Origin: JACZQZ01 sp046756945
GTDB lineage: Bacteria; Pseudomonadota; Alphaproteobacteria; Rhodospirillales; 2-02-FULL-58-16
DNA: 10,212 bases
Assembly (NCBI GenBank): GCA_046756945.1
Contig: JBHHXI010000111.1
Location: forward strand, 1-10,212
Direction: 5' to 3'
A program made the translations under genes and the position numbers. The notes beneath the pieces are model-generated. The model searched no databases, was not told the origin of the DNA, and saw nothing but the letters and a program-made list of their open reading frames with translations. Of this stretch, positions 6,620-10,212 are shown in pieces; positions within the stretch are counted from its first letter, which is position 1; every line of letters starts with the position of its first letter.

Positions 6620-6638
6620 GTATCAACCGCGCTAAGGG

Positions 6639-6663
6639 CCGCGGCCGCCGACGGCGGCCGCGG
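6639..6663 (-). promoter_or_regulatory. Strong intercistronic hairpin between phnD and phnC
   Basis: CCGCGGCCGCC (6639-6649) and GGCGGCCGCGG (6653-6663) form a perfect 11-bp all-GC stem with a three-base loop. It starts 24 bases after the phnD stop and ends about 19 bases before the phnC ATG. On the minus strand no T-tract follows, so it is not a standard terminator. Comparable structures downstream of binding-protein genes stabilise the upstream message and lower downstream expression, giving excess binding protein. This role is inferred from position. Confidence 0.7.
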
Positions 6664-6687
6664 TTTCGTGGGCAATCCTTCTGGGTA

Positions 6688-7731
6688 TTATTTCTTTTTC
6701 TTTTTCTTTTTCTTCTTCTTTTTCTTGAGCTTCAGGCCCCGCAAGGCTTCCTGGCTGTAAACGACGCCATTCATCTTCTGGATGGTCCGGATGTCCGCCC
6801 AGTGCTCTTTGAAGGTGATCGGAATGAAACGGTCGGACTTCTTGCCGAACTCCTTCTTCAACGCGGTGCCCGTCCAGTCGAAGGTAAGGAAGGCGTACTT
6901 GATCTTGATCTGAAGCGCCGGATCCAGGTTGTAGACGTAGCCGTACGACGTGGTCGGGAACAGCCTCGACTGCCAGATGATCCGCAGCTTGCCCTTGTCG
7001 ACCACGCCCTTGTCGGCCATGCGGTCGAGCACGCTGGAAGCGATCGGGGCGGCGTCGTAGTCGCCGTTGGCCACGCCCATGATCGAATTGTCGTGCTTGC
7101 CCGAATAGATGACCTTGTAGTCCTTGTCGGGCACAATACCCATGGCCTTGAACAGCGCCCGCGGCGCCTGGTTGCCGGAGTTGGACGACGGCGTCACATG
7201 GGCGATCTTGTGGCCCTTGAGGTCCTTGACCTCCCTGATGTCCGACTTCTTTTGCGTGATGAGCTGCAGCCGGTAGCCGAACCGCCCGTCGGCCTTGCCC
7301 ATGATGGCGATGGGCACGTAGCCCGCCAGGTTGACGCCGAACACCGTCGGCCCCGTCGAGATGCCGGCCACGTGCAGGCGGCCGGAGCGCATGGCCTCGA
7401 CCTGCGCGGCATAGGATTCGGCGCCGTACCACTTGACCTTCTTGCCGGTCACCTTGCCGAGATAATCCATGAACTCGGTGAACACGTTCTCGTAGACCGA
7501 CGGGTCCTCGACCGGCGTGTATGAGAACACGAGGGTGTCCGGGTTCAACCATTTGCCTGCGTCCACGGGCGTGTCGGCGACCAGGTCGCCGTCCCAGTCG
7601 CAATAGCGGACATCCAGATCGCCCCTGTCCCGGCACTCCTGGGCCGCTGCCGGGCCGAGGACAAATGTCAGCGCCGTGAAACCGGCGACGCCGGCAAGAA
7701 AAGACCGGCGCAAATACGATGATAATTCCAT
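6688..7731 (-). CDS. phnD: Phosphonate/phosphite-type ABC transporter binding protein PhnD, polylysine tail
   Basis: A 347-residue periplasmic substrate-binding protein. Signal peptide: MELSSYLRRSFLAG core, cleavage likely after GPAAA-Q near residue 30. The PhnD fold is shown by LVFSYTPVEDPSVYENVF (67-84), YAAQVEAMRSGRLHVAGIS (107-125), VKDLKGHKIAHVTPSSNSGN (168-187) with the phosphate-contacting Ser/Thr-Asn cluster, and YSGKHDNSIMGVANGDYDAA (209-228). Near the mature N-terminus lies C33, then CDWDGDLVAD with C44 and D45, D47, D49, D53, resembling a calcium-loop spacing. The protein ends LKL followed by twelve lysines (336-347), encoded by alternating AAG/AAA and not normal for this family as far as I know. 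The start is ATG 7731, with GGGGAGG five bases upstream; the frame's upstream extension carries no signal peptide. The ligand (phosphonate, phosphite or another phosphate analogue) is undetermined. Confidence 0.93.
   Translation of the reverse strand: MELSSYLRRSFLAGVAGFTALTFVLGPAAAQECRDRGDLDVRYCDWDGDLVADTPVDAGKWLNPDTLVFSYTPVEDPSVYENVFTEFMDYLGKVTGKKVKWYGAESYAAQVEAMRSGRLHVAGISTGPTVFGVNLAGYVPIAIMGKADGRFGYRLQLITQKKSDIREVKDLKGHKIAHVTPSSNSGNQAPRALFKAMGIVPDKDYKVIYSGKHDNSIMGVANGDYDAAPIASSVLDRMADKGVVDKGKLRIIWQSRLFPTTSYGYVYNLDPALQIKIKYAFLTFDWTGTALKKEFGKKSDRFIPITFKEHWADIRTIQKMNGVVYSQEALRGLKLKKKKKKKKKKKK
6691..6726 (-). repeat. phnD: AAG/AAA hexanucleotide-type tract encoding Lys12
   Basis: Thirty-six bases of pure purine on the coding strand, built largely of AAGAAA units (plus-strand CTTTTT/TTTCTT), encode K336-K347 directly before the TAA. 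The tract is in sharp contrast to the GC-rich surroundings. Gain or loss of a six-base unit would add or remove two lysines without changing frame. Confidence 0.9.
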
Positions 7732-7895
7732 GATTACCTCCCCAAATGTAAAACGCGGCGGGAATTCCGCGGCGCATCCGCGATCCCGCGCGCAAATCCC
7801 GCGCCATGGCGGCCCCAATCCCGTGTGCGGACAGCCGGCGCGGTTCATCTGCCTGATATTTCTGACATTTACGGCGGCCTAAATCAATGGCGGCG
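7732..7895 (-). promoter_or_regulatory. Leader region of the phn operon, weak promoter candidate
   Basis: The 164 bases between the HAD stop and phnD hold an AT-richer patch at 7853-7889. Read on the minus strand it has TTGATT (7887-7882), then 17 bases, then CAGAAA, a poor -10; AAATAT at 7862-7857 is an alternative with a 19-base spacer. TGTCA, as in a Pho-box half-site, lies between, but the second half is not recognisable. The ribosome binding site GGGGAGG is at 7743-7737. Transcription start near here is plausible but not established. Confidence 0.3.
7737..7743 (-). promoter_or_regulatory. phnD: Ribosome binding site fixing the phnD start
   Basis: The minus strand reads GGGGAGG five bases before ATG 7731. 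This selects that codon over earlier starts in the same open frame, in agreement with the signal peptide position. Confidence 0.85.
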
Positions 7896-8693
7896 CTAGC
7901 CGCGCGCCTCGAGCAGCGCCGCCGCCAGTTCCGCGAAGCCGGCGCCGGACGGGCGCTCCGTCACGTACGCCGGCGTCGCCGGCATCCGGTCCTCCGCGTC
8001 GCGCACGTTGGCGGTTCCCACCGCATGGGGGAAGAAGGCGAACATGGGCGCGTCGTTGGGGGAGTCGCCGACGAAGACGAAACTGTCCTTCTCGGCATCC
8101 AGGTCGACGGCGAAGGATTCCTTGAACAGGAGACGCGTCATGGTCAGCTTGTCGTAGGCGCCGAACCAGCCGTTGACATGGATGGAGCTGATCTTGGCGG
8201 TGGCGCCGGCGGCGGTCATCAGGGCGACGATGCGGTCGATGTCGGCGGGCGCAAGGGGCGCCACGTCCTCGCAAAAGTCGATGGCCAGATCGGCCTCGCG
8301 GTAGGGCTGGTCCGACGCCACCGCCGCCCCCGGCACGTCCTTGAGGATTTCGGTACCCAGGGCCTCCAGCCGGCGCCGGCTGGCGGCCCGTTCCTCGTCC
8401 GTGAGGAGGAAGCGCCTGGTCATCTTGCGCCTGTCGCGGTCATAGCGGAAATAGAACGCCCCGTTCTCGCCGACCACCGCGTCCACCGGCCACATGCGGG
8501 CGATATGGTCGCACCAGCCGGCCGGGCGCCCGGTGACGGGAACGACCACGAGGCCGGCGCCGTGGAGGCGTTCCATGGCCCCATAGGCCTCGGCCGTCAG
8601 CCGCCCGCCGGTGGTCAGCGTGTCGTCGATATCGGTGAGCACGCCCTTGACCAGGCGGCGCGCCTCCATGGGGAACGCGTCCAGGGGCCGCAT
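7896..8693 (-). CDS. HAD-superfamily (IIB type) hydrolase, sugar-phosphatase-like
   Basis: A 265-residue cytoplasmic hydrolase. HAD motif I is DIDDTLT with nucleophile D21 and acid/base D23. Motif II is VPVTGRP (51-57, T54). The cap inserted between motifs II and III, with VVGENGAFYF (73-82), is of the C2B type seen in sucrose-phosphate, mannosyl-3-phosphoglycerate and Cof phosphatases. Motif III is K182 in GAYDKLTMTRLL, and motif IV is GDSPNDAPMF (209-218). It should remove phosphate from a small phosphorylated metabolite, probably a sugar phosphate; the substrate is not readable. The ATG at 8693 has GGGAG about ten bases upstream and a TATACT box further back at 8751-8746. An internal ATG at residue 9 lacks a binding site. 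The upstream open frame is antisense-like, low-quality sequence. It precedes phnD on the same strand, 164 bases away, but a functional link is unproven. Confidence 0.9.
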   Translation of the reverse strand: MRPLDAFPMEARRLVKGVLTDIDDTLTTGGRLTAEAYGAMERLHGAGLVVVPVTGRPAGWCDHIARMWPVDAVVGENGAFYFRYDRDRRKMTRRFLLTDEERAASRRRLEALGTEILKDVPGAAVASDQPYREADLAIDFCEDVAPLAPADIDRIVALMTAAGATAKISSIHVNGWFGAYDKLTMTRLLFKESFAVDLDAEKDSFVFVGDSPNDAPMFAFFPHAVGTANVRDAEDRMPATPAYVTERPSGAGFAELAAALLEARG

Positions 8694-8745
8694 GTGCCGT
8701 TGTCTCCCTCGCCGACCGGTTGGAACCGCATGGGCGGCGTCGGCA

Positions 8746-8751
8746 AGTATA
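8746..8751 (-). promoter_or_regulatory. Candidate -10 box for the HAD hydrolase gene
   Basis: The minus strand reads TATACT here, one base from consensus, about 52 bases before the HAD start. A small hairpin GCCGCC-AAA-GGCGGC (8752-8766) lies directly upstream of it. No recognisable -35 is at the right distance. Confidence 0.35.
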
Positions 8752-8791
8752 GCCGCCAAAGGCGGCGCCGCCCGACATTTCCCGTGCGCCA

Positions 8792-8821
8792 ACGGGCGCC
8801 CCTGGTGGTGGACGGGCGCCC
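8792..8821. repeat. Direct repeat ACGGGCGCCC in divergent promoter region
   Basis: ACGGGCGCCC is present at 8792-8801 and 8812-8821, exactly 20 bases apart, about two helical turns. Each copy contains the palindrome GGGCGCCC. They lie between the divergent HAD and oxidoreductase genes, a natural place for an operator pair, although chance in GC-rich sequence cannot be excluded. Confidence 0.4.
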
Positions 8822-8878
8822 GGGGGCCATTTAACCTGCGAGCGGTGTTGGAACCCACAGTGGCGGTACCGTGGCGCA

Positions 8879-9889
8879 ATGGCAGAGATCAATCGCCAGT
8901 TCCTCCTGAAATCCCGGCCCGTGGGCCGGATCAGGGAAAGCGACTTCGAATACCGCGAACAGCCGGTGCCCGTGCCGGGGGCGGGCCAGGTGCTTGTCCG
9001 CAACATCTACCTGTCGCTCGATCCCGCCATGCGGGGCTGGATGAATGCCGGCCGGTCCTACATCCCGCCGGTCGAGATCGGCGACGTGATGCGCGGCATC
9101 ACGGTCGGCCGGGTGGCCCTGTCCAGTCACCCCGGCTTCGCCGAGGGCGACATCGCCAGCGGCCTGCTCGGCTGGCAGGACTACGGCGTCGCCGAGGCGA
9201 AGCACCTGGAGAAGGTCTCCCACGGGCTGCCGATGACCGCGTCCCTCAGCGTCCTCGGGCTGACCGGCCGCACCGCCTACTTCGGCCTGCTCGACGTCGG
9301 AAAGCCGGGACAAGGGGAAACGGTGGTCGTCTCCGGGGCGGCCGGCGCCGTCGGCTCCGTCGCCGGCCAGATCGCCCGGCTCAAGGGCTGCCGGGTGGTC
9401 GGCATCGCCGGTTCCGGGGACAAGTGCGCGTGGCTCACCGGCGAACTGGGATTCGACGCCGCCGTCGATTACAAGACCGGGGACCTGGAGCGCGACCTGC
9501 GCCGGCACTGCCCCGACGGCGTCGACGTCTTCTACGACAACGTCGGCGGCGAGACCCTGGATACGGTGCTGCGCCTGATCAACACCGGCGCCCGCATCGT
9601 GATCTGCGGCGCCATCTCCGCCTACAACGCCACCGAGCCGGTGCCCGGCCCCTGTAACCTGCGCATGCTGCTGATCAGGCGGGCGCGCATGGAGGGTTTC
9701 ATCGTCTTCGACTACCGGGACCGCTACGCCGAGGCGACGGCGCAACTGGCCCGGTGGGTCGAAGACGGAAAGATCGCCTACGCCGAGGATGTGGTGGACG
9801 GGCTGGAGCAGGCGCCGAAGGTGATCAACCGCCTGTTCGACGGCGCCAACACCGGCAAGCTGATCATCAGGATATGCGACGAGCCGTGA
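8879..9889 (+). CDS. NADP-dependent oxidoreductase, CurA/LTB4 dehydrogenase family (MDR)
   Basis: A 336-residue cytoplasmic zinc-independent medium-chain reductase. The N-terminal half (1-125) is the GroES-like domain, with YLSLDPAMRGWM (44-55), the hallmark of the CurA/prostaglandin-reductase branch. The cofactor domain has VVVSGAAGAVGSVAGQIARL (149-168), and YDNVGGETLD (219-228) is also family-typical. Zinc-binding Cys/His residues of alcohol dehydrogenases are absent. Relatives reduce the alpha,beta double bond of enones and enals with NADPH, in detoxification of reactive carbonyls or use of natural products. The length is normal. The ATG has no clear ribosome binding site; no other in-frame start fits the conserved N-terminal MAEINRQFLLKSRPVG. 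The stop is TGA at 9887-9889. It is convergent with the gene ending at 9977 and divergent from the HAD gene. Confidence 0.93.
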   Translation: MAEINRQFLLKSRPVGRIRESDFEYREQPVPVPGAGQVLVRNIYLSLDPAMRGWMNAGRSYIPPVEIGDVMRGITVGRVALSSHPGFAEGDIASGLLGWQDYGVAEAKHLEKVSHGLPMTASLSVLGLTGRTAYFGLLDVGKPGQGETVVVSGAAGAVGSVAGQIARLKGCRVVGIAGSGDKCAWLTGELGFDAAVDYKTGDLERDLRRHCPDGVDVFYDNVGGETLDTVLRLINTGARIVICGAISAYNATEPVPGPCNLRMLLIRRARMEGFIVFDYRDRYAEATAQLARWVEDGKIAYAEDVVDGLEQAPKVINRLFDGANTGKLIIRICDEP

Positions 9890-9976
9890 AGGGCACGTCC
9901 GGCGCCCGGCGCCGGGGGCGGGCGGAAAGGCGGCGGCCCGACGTCGGGGGGAAGTTAACCCACCGCCGCCCGCACC
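9890..9976. terminator. Convergent spacer with GC palindromes, possible bidirectional terminator
   Basis: Two symmetric elements lie between the converging genes: CCGGCGCC/GGCGCCGG (9899-9906 and 9908-9915) and the perfect 12-bp palindrome CCCGACGTCGGG (9937-9948). Neither is followed by a T-tract in either direction. They could still form transcript-end structures. Confidence 0.3.
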
Positions 9977-10212
9977 TCACTTCCAGCCGAAGTTCTTGCT
10001 CCACATCTTGACGACCTTGTAGGTGTCGCCTTCCTTCCTCAACACGAACTTGCCGGTGTGCGGCCCTGCACTCGATTGGTCTTGGTTGGCGATCCACGTG
10101 TATTTGGCCTCCAGCTCTATCTGATCACCCGCCAGGCGCAGCTTGGTCAGGGTCTTGATCTTGCCCATCGTGCCGCCGAGGCTGGAGTTGGGATGGTCGT
10201 AGCTTTCGCCGG
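9977..10212 (-). CDS. C-terminal part of a small protein, possibly NTF2-like (partial)
   Basis: The frame is open from the window edge to a TGA at 9977-9979, giving about 78 residues. An internal ATG at 10168 begins MGKIKTLTKLRLAGDQIELE, but coding sequence clearly continues upstream (GESYDHPNSSLGGT), so that ATG is unlikely to be the true start. The end of the protein alternates hydrophobic and polar residues as in beta-strands: IELEAKYTWIA, TGKFVLRKEGDTYKVVKMW. The pattern of an effect-blocking 'G-x-FVLRKEGDTYKVVKMW' strand pair is seen at the C-terminus of NTF2/SnoaL-like proteins. This assignment rests on fold-like pattern only. Third codon positions are G/C-rich as in a real gene. It is convergent with the oxidoreductase. 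Confidence 0.6.
   Translation of the reverse strand, partial: GESYDHPNSSLGGTMGKIKTLTKLRLAGDQIELEAKYTWIANQDQSSAGPHTGKFVLRKEGDTYKVVKMWSKNFGWK

Noticed and set aside
7855..7890. Pho box upstream of phnD
   Set aside because: Only one TGTCA half-site is recognisable; the second repeat 11 bases away does not fit the CTGTCAT-type consensus in either direction.
1..10212. CRISPR array, tRNA/rRNA genes, intact insertion sequence, toxin-antitoxin or defence genes
   Set aside because: No regularly spaced repeats, cloverleaf-like sequence, transposase motifs or recognisable defence domains were seen on either strand.

Overview
The window comes from a GC-rich alphaproteobacterium, probably a free-living or environmental member of the Rhodospirillales type. 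The best taxonomic marker is a DUF1465/RcdA-family gene (400-832), a family known essentially only from Alphaproteobacteria. GTG starts and strong G/C bias at third codon positions fit this. I see no tRNA, rRNA, CRISPR array, intact insertion sequence or phage gene, and the region reads mostly as ordinary chromosomal backbone.

Layout, left to right. Position 1-102 is the 3' end of an unrecognised + strand gene, followed by a hairpin and a 295-base gap whose AT-richer middle may be a decayed repeat. On the minus strand lie RcdA-like DUF1465 (400-832) and a 12-TM MFS transporter of the fosmidomycin-resistance type (1025-2251), separated by a doubtful 52-codon ORF. Divergent from the MFS gene is a DEDDh 3'-5' exonuclease of the ERI-1/KapD type (2429-3037). 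Two minus-strand genes for exported proteins follow: a His/Gly-rich small protein (3145-3462) and a periplasmic single-domain rhodanese (3555-4046).

The core of the window is a minus-strand operon read from about 7731 down to 4165: phnD (binding protein), phnC (ATPase), phnE and phnE (two permeases). It is a complete phosphonate/phosphite-type ABC importer. The last three genes are joined by 4-base ATGA overlaps. A very stable hairpin separates phnD from phnC, and a good intrinsic terminator closes the operon at 4123-4152. No C-P lyase, phosphonatase or phosphite dehydrogenase gene is in the window, so the substrate is open. PhnD ends in twelve consecutive lysines encoded by a hexanucleotide-type AAG/AAA repeat, the most unusual feature here. 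It also carries a Cys-flanked, Asp-rich loop near its mature N-terminus.

Upstream of phnD is a HAD-IIB sugar-phosphatase-like gene (7896-8693, minus). Divergent from it is a CurA/LTB4DH-type NADP-dependent oxidoreductase (8879-9889, plus). The window closes with the 3' end of a possibly NTF2-like small protein on the minus strand (9977-10212). I see no convincing new multi-gene system. The points worth a second look are the polylysine tail and hairpin of phnD, the Asp loop, the pair of exported small proteins, and a few repeats.
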